Assembly (NCBI GenBank): GCA_963969495.1
Contig: OZ018319.1
Location: 201,164,736-201,228,735 of the forward strand
Length of the DNA stretch: 64,000 nt
Direction of reading: 5' to 3'
Origin: Ceratothoa steindachneri
Lineage: Eukaryota; Arthropoda; Malacostraca; Isopoda; Cymothoidae
Positions 22,518-35,486 of the stretch are shown here, piece by piece (position 1 is the first letter of the stretch; each line of letters opens with the position of its first letter). Under the pieces are notes generated by a model. The model did not search any database. It was given only the letters and a program-made list of their open reading frames with translations, and had not been told where the DNA came from. The translations under genes were made by a program, and so were the position numbers.

Positions 22518-25500
22518 TAGGTATGTGTACGATTGCTTGTGTTTTCTCCATTATATTAGAAAAATAACTTGTATGTATTTAGTAATAGATGATGTTATCT
22601 TACAATGCATTTATCCTTAAATTCTGTTGACATTTTAAGTTATAGTTTGAAGCTATAACACTTAGGAAACTATCCTTACCGAGTAAATACATGCAGTACA
22701 TCGTAAAATTGGAATATGCTGTAGAATGAAAACCTGTTGTGTTACAAAATAATGGATGCCATATTTGAAATCAGCACGTCAAATTAGTTAAAAAACAACC
22801 ACAAAACATAAGTCAGCAAAAAGCGTGTTGACCAGTCTTTATCTTTCAACTACCATTCTAGAGTAGACAGGTATAGGTTGCAAGTAGTATATCTTTTCCT
22901 TATCCTTATACTCTGGAGTGGCAGTATGGTGATGGATCTAATGGCAATTGTCATTCAGAGAAGCACTTGGTCATTTTCGAGAAACGCCCAAGACCCTGGA
23001 GATTACTCTCATCTTAGATTTGTTGGGACGGCTTCTTGTTTAAGTGCACAAAAGAAATAATTGGAGTGAAGTGTGTGGTCGTTTGAGCAAAACATAAACA
23101 ACGAACGATAATTTTTTTTATAAAAGAATAACCAATAAAAGAAGTATATTATTTTAAAATTGTGCTATATTTATTATATTGAATTATGTAGTCTATTTTA
23201 TACGATATAATAACGTTTTATCGCAGCTGCTTGTTAAACCAAATACCACCCGGCGAATACCCCCAAATTATCCCGTTGGAGTAATCACTAAAATAAAGCC
23301 ATTAATTACTAGTTAAAATCTTACAAGGATATCAAATATATCATATAATATAATTTCTTAACACCGAATAATGCTGTTCTTGGTGGTGAATCAAAACTTC
23401 ATTTTCGCACGCAGATACAGAGTTCCTGATATGCACGACATCTGAGATACTCTCTGAGGTCTGTTTTTAATCTGCCCTTCAAATCTACCTCCTTCTTTCT
23501 CAAACGTTGTTGTTCTCTGTCATTAGCCCCAGTGTTATCGCCCTTTCCAAAGGCTCTTCCCATCTCGGATATGTAAGCATGCGCAAGACAGCCAAACATC
23601 GCGTCGCTGGAACTGTGAAGCGCACAGGATTTTTATATTTTTATCATAAACTAGGGGATGGCTACGGCCATTAAGCTTAAGGATTATATTAATATACGAG
23701 TATAAAGAAAGAATTTAAAAAAAGGACTCATTATATTGAATGTTATCGATAATATCGAGTGGAAATAAGGGGTACTGCAGTTCCGCAGTGCCTATACACG
23801 AGCCACCACTGGATGATTGTGTATACCCCCCCTCCCCGTGAACAATGCACGCTTGAAGATCTGCGACTTACACCTCCTATATATATTCACGCCCTCTATT
23901 TTCACTTATTTCTTTATAGCTTTCTTTAAATAACTTTCTGTGGGAATGCCCTCGTTTGTTTTCGCTTTCAATGAATAAACTGTTATGACGGAGCCAGGAT
24001 CAAACATAGGTCTAACTGCTTCACTCTTGCTCACAATGGTGTCACTTGCTTCATTTATTTTGCGATAAAGACGCAAGCGAGGAAGAATCTAGCCGTGTAT
24101 GAATGTGCGGTAAATACATAAGGACAATTGTATAAGGGATTGCATAAGTTCATTCAACTACCGATTGTTTCGCCTCAAATGAAGACTTTCATTGGCGCTC
24201 AAAATGATGTAGGTTAATGTCTTATGCTCCACCGCAGAGCAGAACAATCGGAAAATTCAAGTCATGTGTCTGCAGAAAATCACAAAGGCTCAACCTAAAT
24301 ATCTTATTTCTCAGAAACTACAAACACTCCATAATCTAGAATCATTTCCCAATCCAACAAATGCTTCTTCAATAACTCTTCTTTGGATAAAAAATCTCGA
24401 ACCAAAAGATTAATCAAGGACGATGTTTCAAAAGCCATTATATAACAACTATCTCAAAACTATAGAAACTTTTGTAAGAATAATGTAAAGGATCTATAGA
24501 ATAATCTAAACAATTCTATTTTGAATTTATAAAAGTAGCAAAATTAGAAACGAATATTTTAGATCACATGAGAACAACCTGGAACAACTGGAAACAAAGA
24601 ACTGTTTACTTCTAGTATAAACATCAAACATTTATTTTAAGTTCTTTAAAAATAAGAACAAATGAAAACAAGGTACAATAACAATTATTGTGATTCCCAA
24701 ATCTTCATGCAACAATTTGCGCTGAATTTCGTTCAGTGGCAATTTAATTTATTATTATTTAATGAGAAATGAAGTGTTTGGAGTAGTTTAGTTATAAATG
24801 AACGAGATAGGACATTTTCAAATAAAATTAATTAAATTTCGTCAACTCTTTTACGTTATTGCGGTATTTTAAGCAGTATTGTCGAAAGAATTTGATGCAG
24901 CTTTGGTTATATGATCGCTACGTTTTGCATGTTACGCTTCCTCACTTTCAAATCGATTGTCGTTCTCAAATTTCACACACTTGCAATTATGTCAACATCG
25001 GGATCAATTATCTGTCTCTGAATCGCGAACTATCGCCATCTAAAGTTCATCAAATCTTCAAAGGAGTGTTTTACGAGAGTAATCGAGATGCCATGCCAGT
25101 AGGCTTTTGTGATCTCAACTTGTATTTCTCTACTTCCCACCTCGTGAATGCACATGTCGATGGTCGCATGTTTTAATTCGTTTTAATTTTTTCCTTTTTT
25201 TATTCTTTAAATAAAAACAACTGGAACATTTTCGGCAGTTTTTAAAAAAATCGTTGGAAGAAAAAATAAAACAAATGGACCCTTATGATCCTGAGAGGGT
25301 ACGCAACTCTCTTAGCATTCCTTTAATGCAAAACAAAAGAATCTCTCCTTTTTCCTTATCCACTCCTAAAGATTGTTATATCTATCCCACAAAAAGCCGT
25401 CAAAATCTAAAGAAACACAAATTCCTACAGAATATACGAAGAACAAAACGGCTCACACTCAACAAGAGCCTAAGAAATTAAGAGACAAGAAAAACTTGCC

Positions 25501-25730
25501 CTAATACTAAACAACTACTACACAAAAAACATACAAATGAAAAAAACAGACACAAGATTAACAAACAATTTAATATGTTCATTTGTTTCAATGGGGAGTT
25601 CAAATTCAGGAACCTGAAAAATCTTCACGGACATATTTCTTAGAATTAGGAACATATTAACACAAATCTAATTGAAAAGAATCAAGAGGACCACACGACG
25701 TAGAATTTTTCAGCAAAATTAAAGAGCAAC
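22518..25730. other. Unassigned AT-rich region
   Basis: Several frames of 60-105 codons occur (for example 24859-25176 plus strand), none with a recognised domain or any support beyond being open. A C-run lies at 23829-23840. I see no element ends. Confidence 0.35.
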
Positions 25731-25745
25731 TAACCTAAAAAAGTC

Positions 25746-25925
25746 TAGATGCATATGCTAATGAGAATTAGCATCATATTAACAAGCACCTAACAGAGAC
25801 GAATCAACAGGCAGATACTAGCAAGAATTAGCAAAGTATTAATTAGCATCAGATTAATAAGCACCTAAAATAGACAAATCAACAGGCAGATACTAGCAAG
25901 AATTAGCAAAGTATTAATTATCATT
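25746..25925. repeat. Tandem duplication, unit 75 bp
   Basis: AATCAACAGGCAGATACTAG occurs at 25802 and again at 25877 with the same flanks; a partial third copy precedes them. Confidence 0.8.
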
Positions 25926-26509
25926 TGAAAACAAACATCGAGACAAATAGGGATAATCGCGTAGTAGGAAGCATTGAGGAAAATTTGGCGCAGAGAGACA
26001 AACAAACATCCGTGGATACACATGACTCGAGTGATAATTAGAGTCATTCTTAATACAGACAAAAACGCCTGGGACCCTCTTCCTTTCCACCCACTGGGGT
26101 GTTTATTTCCTGAAGGAGAACTCGATTGGAGGAATATTAGGTAATCTCGATGAAAGATTTCTCATTTTCATTCTTCAGTGAGTTCCATCCAATTAAAACG
26201 GAAAGGGTTTCGGGGGGATGAGAAAGTGAGCTCTCCACCAACTGTCCATTAACACTTCCACACCACTTCATACTCCTGTCACTGCAATGTGACTTGAAAT
26301 GGCGTCTTATTGTCGAAATGTTTTGTAGTAAGTTTGGTTCTTTTGGTGCAAGGAGGAATTACAAATTAGGTATTCCAAATCTGGGATTGTGTTTCGCTCT
26401 TACTCTCCAAATGGACGCAGTTAATTGTAATTTGTAAAATTGCGTTTTAAAGGGTCTCAAAAAGACTATAATGAGGCGTTTTGTGAGACTTTATAACGCA
26501 ATTTTGGAT

Positions 26510-27305
26510 ATTTTGTCGCAATGCGATAATTCTTTATTCAACGTCGAGTACTGGTTTCGAGGCTTCTCGTCTCATTTTTCATCTTGACAATGAGTTATAA
26601 AATAATTAACTATGTTGCTTTTACTCAGGACGAGAGAGACAACCAAAAAAAAAAGAAAAGAAATATAAATATTCTTAATTCTTATTTATATAAACCACGT
26701 GAGGACAATTAACATGTTTAAAAGAGTCATTAAAATTCATGCTTCTTAGGGACAGATTGAGGAGGGTGGAAAGGAAATCAATTAGAACCAATTAAAAAAG
26801 CCTGTGCCCTAAAAGTCATTTGAGCGATATGAACTTTAGCACTACAGAACTACAGAAAGAACGGCCAGATACGAATATACGATAAATAGGACGAACGCTT
26901 CGGAAACACTTCCAATGACTTCTGCAATTACATATCATCAAAATAACATAAAATAGACTTGGATCAAACCAAATTCTTATATCTCAAATGACTTTATTAA
27001 ACGCAGGATTGTCGACTCGGTTCTAATTGATTCTCTTCCCACCTTCAATCTATACCTACAAAGCTTTAATTTTTGTCACTCTTTAGGAAGTTTAATTGTC
27101 CTCACGTAGTTTAGCTAAACAAGAACTTTTATTTCTATGGTTGAATAATATTTATATTTTTTCTCTTTTTTTGTTGTTTCTTTCGTCTTATGTAAAAGCA
27201 ACGTAGTTCATTATTTTATAAGTCGTTCAACAGTTTAAAAAATGAGACGAGAAACAATGAAAATAGAACTCTACGTTGAATAAAAAAATTCTCGCGTTGG
27301 TTTAT
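26510..27305. repeat. Large imperfect palindrome, arms about 340 bp
   Basis: The left arm (26525-26850) is repeated inverted in the right arm (26950-27295). Matching pieces, read outward to inward: TTTATTCAACGT, CTCGTCTCATTTTT, TTATAAAATAAT, GTTGCTTTTAC, ATATAAATATT, CGTGAGGACAATTAA, AATCAATTAGAACC and AAAGTCATTTGAG. A spacer of about 100 bp separates the arms. It has no coding capacity and resembles a foldback element or two inverted copies of a short repeat. Confidence 0.85.
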
Positions 27306-27899
27306 TTCGCGTTTGATCAACGTAAACAGTGCGCCTGTACAGAATAATGTTTTATAATTACAAAACAAGATATTGTTATAAGAAGCGTCACTAGAATGTA
27401 AATTACTAAGCTACGTGATCTGAAGGTTGTAGAGAGTTGTTTAGATATCAAATTTAGCTCACTTTAAGTGCTAAACGTTTTCTTCAGCGGCAACACGAAA
27501 GCACTTCTGAATGTGTCGAGGAATCTTGGCCTTGTTTCATCAAAGACCTTGTCAAGGCGAAGGGCATGATCGAACGTAGTTCAGTTACTTATTAGTTTGC
27601 TCTTAACCTCTAACCTTTTCGCTCATTATATGATATGAATTGTATAACTTCATCTTAATTGTTTTAATCAGTTCGACAAAAGACTCCATATTACGTAAAC
27701 ATATGGCATGAAAAACAAAATGAGTTCTGAAATTTTATTTTAAATTGCATGCGTCCAAGTTGAATGGCAATGGAGACGGGAATTTAGCAACAATGACATC
27801 GACAAGTCTCGCAATTACAAGTGCAACCTGTTCACGATATGTACAAACGAACAATTGAACAATACATATCAAATGTTAACGAATGTTAAAGTTAGCGAA

Positions 27900-28560
27900 A
27901 TGGAAAGGCTCTATTACAAGCATGCTACTTTCTATGAAAGATGACTGAGCATAGGAACGAATTCTGTAAATGGCTTCAATCATTGGAACTCAAAGACGTT
28001 GAGTTTGCCAACAATATTGCCTTGCTTGATGAAACTACCTTCGTGTTAACTGTATTATAAATCGACACATCTGTAGGTTCTATTCATCTGATAATCCACA
28101 CCTTTATCTCGACAATCTTTTTGATTCAAGAGGATTCCATATACACTATTGTTTATCAGCCTTGAGATGGTTGAACCATTGTTTTTAATGGGTTTGTTAA
28201 CGGTGCCGATTATTCAAAATGCTGCTGACAGAAATTATACCTCCAATTGTCGAGCTTTTAGAAAACGACGCCTTTTACTTTAGACAAGATGGAAACTTCC
28301 CCTTCTTACCATTCTGATATCAGAAATTACTTCGATGAAACGTTACTTAACTGGTAGATAAAGACCAAGAGGAAGATTGTAGTTTCTTCACCTTTACCTG
28401 ATTTGACTCCACTTGATTTTTACTTGGGGAACTACCTGAAAGAGGTAGTTTATGGTTGAAGAGCCGCAACACTCAAACACCCCTCATTCAAACTACTTGA
28501 TAACAGTTTGAGAACTTGGCGTAGTTAATTAACTTTATATGCAAACCACTTATTATGCAC
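27900..28560 (+). pseudogene. Tc1/mariner-type transposase pseudogene (arthropod DFxLW type)
   Basis: Decayed across all three frames but the order is clear: LLDETTFVLT (first catalytic block, about 28025), FVNGADYSKC / LLTEIIPPIVELLENDAFYF (28195-28280), RQDG in place of QQDGA (second block), NYFDETLLNW, then DLTPLDFYLGNYLKEVVYG (28397-28458), the third block. Known relatives are Tc1/mariner-group transposases frequent in insects. No terminal repeats recognised. Confidence 0.65.
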
Positions 28561-28620
28561 TATACGCCATCGGTCTTAGAAAGCGTCAATTACAGTGAAT
28601 TAAAAACATGATTGGGATGA

Positions 28621-29455
28621 GCAAATTAATCGAAAAGTTTCTGTAATAATAATGAATGTTACCACATACACTAAAACTATGAAACCAATAATAATACCGA
28701 AATTATTAAACAAATTGGCGAACGCAGATATTTGTTTGCCTAATCTAATTGCATCCAAACGAATCCAAAGCAATTTTGAAAATGTTAAAACATTATGATA
28801 ATCTTTCTCATTGTTTGAGTCTGTTGAAAAGATTCGGAAAGTTTAGCCAAACTTTTACCAGAATTTAGTTCGACAATTAAGTTTGGCTGTTCACTGCTCT
28901 TAGTTGTAGTTAAGCCTGTGTCATTCTGTTTTCATTTTGAGGGTCCAGTTTCATTAAATTGGCAATTAGAATTAAGTACAATTTAAAGTTTGCGAGGATT
29001 AGAATTAAATATCAGTCATTAATATTCACTAGTTGTTTTCGATGTTAATTACTTAGCGAAATAAATTAAAACCAACGAAGGCCTCTCTTATTAAGTGATA
29101 ATGTTGGCCCCTTCAGAAACCTGTAATCTAATTTAGTAAAATATATCTAGCATGCAAAAATAAATTATGAAGAGATGATGACTTCTCCTATCGCAGTCTC
29201 TTGCATCATTCATCTGTATATTTATTTACTCATCCATATCTATTAATTATCTATTTTTTTCTGCATCGACATGGCCCCGTTGATTAAAAACTAGTCTCAC
29301 TTTTTGCAGTGAAAAGTATATTCAAATTATAAATTCAGGGAAAATACCCTCCTTATTCATGCAATGCCTTTTGAACCTTCTGTGACTCCAGCCGAGTCGC
29401 ATGAAGTCGATTTTGATTCCAAGGCAGTGATTCGGGAAGAGACTTCATTCCACAT
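28621..29455. other. Unassigned AT-rich sequence
   Basis: No coding region, repeat or RNA gene recognised. Confidence 0.35.
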
Positions 29456-29459
29456 CTCG

Positions 29460-29705
29460 CTGTTCTCTTCTCTCTGTACATATATATCTCTCTCTCTCAC
29501 TTTCTCAGCCTATTTCTCGCTTCTTTTCTCTGTCTCTCCTTATCTCTCTCTTCTTCTCTCTGTCTCTCCTTATCTTTTTCTCTCTGTCTCTCTCTCTCTC
29601 TCTGTTTCTCTCTTTGTCTCCCATATCCCTCTCTGCATATATATCTCCCTGTTTTTTTCTCTATCTCTATATCTCCCTGTATCTCTCTCTCTCTCCCTCT
29701 CTCTT
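29460..29705. repeat. CT-rich low-complexity tract
   Basis: TCTCTC-based repeats with interspersed TATATATC. Long open frames on both strands here (29364-29711 plus, 29497-29880 minus) come from the simple repeat and are not genes. Confidence 0.9.
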
Positions 29706-32700
29706 TACTAAATAGTAGAAAACAGACAAAACACAGCATTAGCCCAATAAAAGCTAGAAATGATGTTTTACAATTTAACGATGTTGATGTAGCTAATATT
29801 TCAAATGAATACTTTCTATCAGTGCTTAAAAAGGAGAGTATGATTAATAATTCAACACCAACTATTAAAAAAACTTGCAATAGAACATTTGAATCGGTTA
29901 GATGTACCTTTAAAAATTGAGAAAGCTTATTAGAAAAAATAATAAATATAAATAACCGAGGCCAGATAAAATATCTTCAAGAGTTATAAAAGAATTCAAA
30001 CATTAATTGGTTGAACACCTAACGCAGATATTTACTTTATCGTTAGAAAATCGAATCGATCCTCAAGATTTGAAGCTAGCAAATGTGACGTCAATATTTA
30101 AAAAAAAGGATGTAAAGAACTATCTAGTAATTATCGCCCAATAAGTTTAACTTTAGTAGAAGGAAAACTGCTTGAAACCTGTATTGATGAGAAAATAGTT
30201 GAGTATGCAGAAAAGAATAAATTATTACATGATTTAAGGCAAGGCTACAGAAGACACAGGTCATGTCTCACAAATTTATTAGATTTCTTTTACTATATTA
30301 ATACAAAGAATGGCAGTAACAGATCAGCTGATAGTTTGCATTTAAATTTTAAAAGGCTTTTAATAAGGTACCGCATAAGAAGTTGATGTCTAAAGTAAAT
30401 ACATTAGTAATAAAAGGAGACGTAGCAAAATGGATTTAGAATTGGCTCACTGGTCGTAAAAAAATACTAATCATTAATGGATAAGCGGCGGAATTGACCT
30501 ATGTGAGTACTGGAAGTCCTCAAAGTTCGGTATTTGGACTTTTTTTTTGTTATATATGTTAATGCTGCAAAAGCTTATGAATTCGATAACTCCAAGGCAA
30601 GAAAAGCAATACTAAGTACAAAGGATATTTTAAAACTTCAAGTTGATATTGATAAGGTGGTATGATATTCTGTCGACTGGGAACCTACATTGAACCTTGA
30701 GAAGTGTAAAGTAATGCATGTAGGCTATAAAAACCCAAGAGAGTAATATGAATATTGATAAGGTGCTACAATGTTCTGTAGAATGGAAAGTTTCATTAAA
30801 CCTTTTGAAGTGTAAAGTAATGCATGTTGGCTATAAAAGCCAAAGAGAGTAATAGTGATATTGATAAGGTGCTACAATGTTCTGTAGAATGGCAACTTTC
30901 ATAGAATCATGAGAAGTGTAAAATAATGCTTGTAGGCTATAAAAAACCAAAGAGAGTAATATTGATATTGATAAGGTGCTAAAATGTTCTGTAGAATGGA
31001 CACTTACCTTCAACCTTGAGAAGTGTAAATTAATGCATGCAGGCTATAAAATCCAAAGAGAGTAATATTGATATTGATAAGGTGCTACAATGTTCTGTAG
31101 AATGGACACTTCCCTTCAACCTTGAGAAGTGTAAATTAATGCATGCAGGCTATAAAAGCCAAAGAGAGTAATATTGATATTGATAAGGTGCTACAATGTT
31201 CTGTAGAATGGAAACTTCCATAGAATCATGAGAAGTGTAAATTAATGCATGTAGGCTATAAAAGCCCAAGAGAGTAATATTGATATTGATAAGGTGCTAC
31301 AATGTTCTGTGGAATGGACACTTCCCTTTAACCTTGAGAAGTGTAAATTAATGCATGCAGGCTATAAAAGCCCAAGAGAGTAATATTGATATTGATAAGG
31401 TGCTACAATGTTCTGTAGAATGGACACTTCCCTTCAACCTTGAAAAGTGTAAATTAATGCATGCAGGCTATAAAAGCCCAAGAGAGTAATATTGATATTG
31501 ATAAGGTGCTACAATGTTCTGTAGAATGGAAACTTCCATAAAATTATGAGAAGTGTAAAATTAGGCTTGTAGGCTATAAAAACCCAAAGAGAGTAATATT
31601 GATATTGATAAGGTGCTACAATGTTCTGTATAATGGAAACATCCCTTCAACCTTGAGAAGAGTAAATTAATGCATGTAGGCTATAAAAACCCAAGAGAGT
31701 AATATGAATATTGATAAGGTGCTACAATGTTCTGTAGAATGGAAACTTCCATAGAATCATGAGAAGTGTAAATTAATGCATGCAGGCTATAAAAGCCCAA
31801 GAGAGTAATATTGATATTGATAAGGTGCTACAATGTTCTGTAGAATGGAAACTTCCATAGAATCATGAGAAGTGTAAATTAATGCATGGAGGCTATAAAA
31901 ACCCAAAGAGAGTAATATTGATATTGATAAGGTGCTACAATGTTCTGTATAATGGAAACATCCCTTCAACCTTGAGAAGTGTAAATTAATGCATGTAGGC
32001 TATAAAAGCCCAGGAGAGTAATATTGATGTTGATAAGGTGCAAAATGTTCTGTAGAATGGAAACTTCCATAAAATTATGAGAAGTGTAAAATAAGGCTTG
32101 TAGGCTATAAAAACCCAAAGAGAGTAATATTGATATTGATAAGGTGCTACAATGTTCTGTATAATGGAAACATCCCTTCAACCTTGAGAAGTGTAAATTA
32201 ATGCATGTAGGCTATAAAAGCCCAAGAGAGTAATATGAATATTGATAAGGTGCTACAATGTTCTGTAGAATGGAAACTTCCATAGAATCATGAGAAGTGT
32301 AAATTAATGCATGCAGGCTATAAAAGCCCAAGAGAGTAATATTGATATTGATAAGGTGCTACAATGTTCTGTAGAATGGAAACTTCCATAGAATCATGAG
32401 AAGTGTAAATTAATGCATGGAGGCTATAAAAACCCAAAGAGAGTAATATTGATATTGATAAGGTGCTACAATGTTCTGTATAATGGAAACATCCCTTCAA
32501 CCTTGAGAAGTGTAAATTAATGCATGTAGGCTATAAAAGCCCAGGAGAGTAATATTGATATTGATAAGGTGCTACAATGTTCTTTAGAATGGAAACTTCC
32601 ATAGAATCATGAGAAGTGTAAATTAATGCATGCAGGCTATAAAAGCCCAAGAGAGTAATATTGATATTGATAAGGTGCTACAATGTTCTGTAGAATGGAC

Positions 32701-34045
32701 ACTTCCCTTCAACCTTGAGAAGTGTAAATTAATGCATGCAGGCTATAAAAGCCCAAGAGAGTAATATTGATATTGATAAGGTGCTACAATGTTCTGTAGA
32801 ATGGAAACTTCCATAGAATCATGAGAAGTGTAAAATAAGGCTTGTAGGCTATAAAAACCCAAAGAGAGTAATATTGATATTGATAAGGTGCTACAATGTT
32901 CTGTAGAATGGAAACTTCCATAAAATTATGAGAAGTGTAAAATAATGCTTGTAGGCTATAAGAACCCAAAGAGAGTAATATTGATATTGATAAGGTGCTA
33001 CAATGTTCTGTAGAATGGAAACTTACATAAAATTATGAGAAGTGTAAAATAAGGCTTGTAGGCTATAAAAACCCAAAGAGAGTTATATTGATATTGATAA
33101 GGTGCTACGATGTTCGGTAGAATGGACACTTCCCTTCAACCTTGAGAAGTGTAATTTAATGCATGTAGGCTATAAAAGCCCAAGAGAGTAATAGTGATAT
33201 TGATAAGGTGCTACAATGTTCTGTAGAATGGAAACTTCCATAAAATCATGAAAAGTGTAAAATAATGCTTGTAGGCTATAAGAACCCAAAGAGAGTAATA
33301 TTGATATTGATAAGGTGCTACAATGTTCTGTAGAATGAAAACTTCCATAGAATGATGAGAAGTGTAAAGTAATGCATGTAAGCTATAAAAACCCAAGAGA
33401 ATAATATAACCTTTTTAATCAAATAATTACAGTGAGTGCAGTGAGTGATAATGAAAAATATCTTGGACTCTAACTATCAAATGTTCTTAAGTATTCTGAG
33501 CACTGTTTTGTAGAAAAGAAAGCAATAAATCTTCTCGTCTATATCAATCCTAAATTTACTTGTAAAAATAAAACTACAATTTGAATATGTACACTGCCTT
33601 AGTACGATCACAATAAGAATACAGTGCTAAGGTCTGGTCACCATACTTACACAAGGATATTGAAAGATTGGAAAAGGTACAAGCTAGGCCCACAAAATTG
33701 ATACCTTTATTAAGAAATCATAATTATGAGACAAGACTAAAGAGGCTAAACTTATTCAGTCCTGAAACAAGACGTTTTAGAGGTCTTTAATAGAAGTGTT
33801 CAATATCTTGAAAGGAAAAGATAATTCAGATTATTCTATTTGGTTCGAACTTACCACAAATTATACACGTAATAATAGCATGGAAATCCCTCTTAAACAT
33901 TTTAGAACTAATTTTCGTGAAAGCTTCTTTTCCTATTTAATTGTTACCATCTGGAATCAGTTTTCAAAAGAAGTGGTGCCCAGTTGTTCAGTTGAGACCT
34001 TTAAAACTATCCTGAACCAGTGCATGTTGCTAAGAAATTAAAAAA
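29706..34045 (+). mobile_element. CR1-like LINE, broken, with a satellite array inside its RT
   Basis: Degenerate coding sequence of a CR1-group LINE. Before the array: KYPRPDKI-type finger block near 29955, ANVTSIFKKKD, GKLLETCIDEKIVEYAEKNK, RSCLTNLLDF (30250-30290) and DWEPTLNLEKCKVMHVGYKN (30680). After the array: NEKYLGL (33450), GHHTYTRIL, and the C-terminal part NSMEIPLKHFRTNFRESFFS and VTIWNQFSKEVV (33880-33980), ending in an A-run at 34041. The interruption is the 106-bp tandem array at 30651-33410. Stops and frameshifts are abundant. Confidence 0.8.
30651..33410 (+). repeat. Satellite array, 26 copies of a 106-107 bp unit derived from RT coding sequence
   Basis: The landmark GATAAGGTG occurs 26 times, from 30651 to 33309, spaced 106 or 107 bp. 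Each unit also contains GTAGAATGGAAACTTCC and AGGCTATAAAA. The unit corresponds to the RT thumb region (IDKV...EKCKVMHVGYK) of the surrounding LINE. Two main variants alternate, one with CCCTTCAACCTTGAG and one with CCATAGAATCATGAG. Because 106 is not a multiple of three the reading frame cannot continue through it. Confidence 0.95.
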
Positions 34046-34130
34046 AAAAAAAATTAAAATGAGCACATTCTAAGGTTTGATTAGTAGGATATGTTAGTAC
34101 TTTTTAAATATATTAGCAAGTTATTGTATA

Positions 34131-35484
34131 CAGTCGACCCTCGGCTATTCGCGGTTCGTCATCCGCGCCTTCAACTATCCGCGAAATTTTTTGGGGGGCG
34201 CCTCAAAATTCAAAATTTGCGCTATTTCCAGACATCCGCTGAAACCTACGAACATAGACGTAAAACGTGTGTTGGTTGGCTGAGACGGGACGATTCCAGT
34301 CAATCAGCGTTTAGATCTCACTCACTCGCTCGATTATAGTATGTACAGTATATGTAAAAAACGATTTCCCGCGCTCCATTCAGTACGCTTGTGTCCCTCG
34401 TGTGTGAGCGGTGATTTGTGTATTTGTCGTAATTTTGCGTGTTTTATTTCTCGTTTTTCAATCGTTTTACACCCTGAATAATTCTTGCTTTTTGCACCTT
34501 AATATTAACAATGCCTAAGCGCCCTATATCGTCTAGTGTTGCTAAAGACATGCCTAAGCGTACCAAGAAAGTGAGGAGTTTGGAAGAGATGGCGAAAGTG
34601 TTAGATAAGTTGAAAGAAGGCAAGAAAAAGGCCGAAGTTGCTCGAGAGTTTGGTGTGAACGAAAGCACAATTCGATCAATTTTAAGCTGTGAAAAGGCTT
34701 TTTAGAGAGGGAGTGTCAGTGAGTGTAAACCAAGTGATGAAGACTAGCAAATCAGTGCGTGATAAGGTTCTTGTTAGGATGGAGTCGCCTTAATTATTTG
34801 GATTTCTGATGCTCGTAAAAAAGGTCTTCCTTTGGATACTAATATTATTCGTGAAAAAGCAAGGCAGCTCTATAAAACAATAGATGAACAGGAATCGAAT
34901 CCTGAAGATGGTGACAATCCTTAATCATCAACGTCTGAAGGCCATCGTTCATGTGAACTTCAAGCCAGTAAGGGCTGGTTTGATAGATTCCAAAAAAGGT
35001 TTCAACTGAAGTCTGTATCGTTGCATGGCGAAGCTGCATCTGCAGACCATATGGCAGCTTCATCATACCCCAAACAACTGCGGGAAATGATTAGGGAGAA
35101 TGGCTATAAGCCAGAACAAATGTTTAACATGGACGAAACTGGTCTTTTTTGGAAATAAAATGCCCAAAAGAACTTACTTGATGATTGAGGAGGCGAAGGC
35201 ATCCGGATTTAAAGCAATGAAGGATCGATTAACTCTTATTATGTGTGCCAATGCTTTGCTTTATGATAAAACCAGGCCTAATTTACAGGTCCAACAGATA
35301 CTTTATTTCGTCCTGTATGTTTATGAACATGACAAAACATAGCTTCTTGAATTAATATGGGGAGCGTATTACGATGTTTGGGAAGGGTTAGGGGTGTTTT
35401 GGGGGTAGCGTCAACTATCCACGGTTTTTCAATATTCACGGGGGTTCGTGGTCCCTATCCCCCGCGAATATAGGGGGTTGACTG
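34131..35484 (+). mobile_element. Tigger/pogo-type DNA transposon, deleted copy
   Basis: Ends CAGTCGACCCTCGGCTATTC at the left and, inverted, CAGTCAACCCCCTATATTC at the right, with TA duplicated outside (34129-34130 and 35485-35486). It contains transposase remnants with the N-terminal part well kept. At 1.35 kb it is shorter than full Tigger elements, and the DDE core is missing its end. Confidence 0.9.
34511..35340 (+). pseudogene. Tigger/pogo transposase remnant
   Basis: The open start (34511-34705) gives a CENP-B-like helix-turn-helix: EMAKVLDKLKEGKKKAEVAR and FGVNESTIRSIL. A frameshifted middle follows, then in other frames FNMDETGLFW (about 35125, first DDE Asp), KRTYLMIEEAKASGFKAMKD and RLTLIMCANA. 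The later catalytic blocks are absent. Confidence 0.8.
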
Positions 35485-35486
35485 TA

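Noticed and set aside
24859..25176. 105-codon open frame on the plus strand
   Set aside because: No recognised domain or neighbours supporting a gene, and a frame of this length can occur by chance in 64 kb.
29364..29880. Open frames of 115 and 127 codons on both strands
   Set aside because: They are products of the CT-rich simple repeat (runs of Ser/Leu or Arg/Glu).
30651..33410. CRISPR-like array
   Set aside because: Repeats are contiguous 106-bp units without unique spacers, and the unit is LINE coding sequence in a eukaryotic context.
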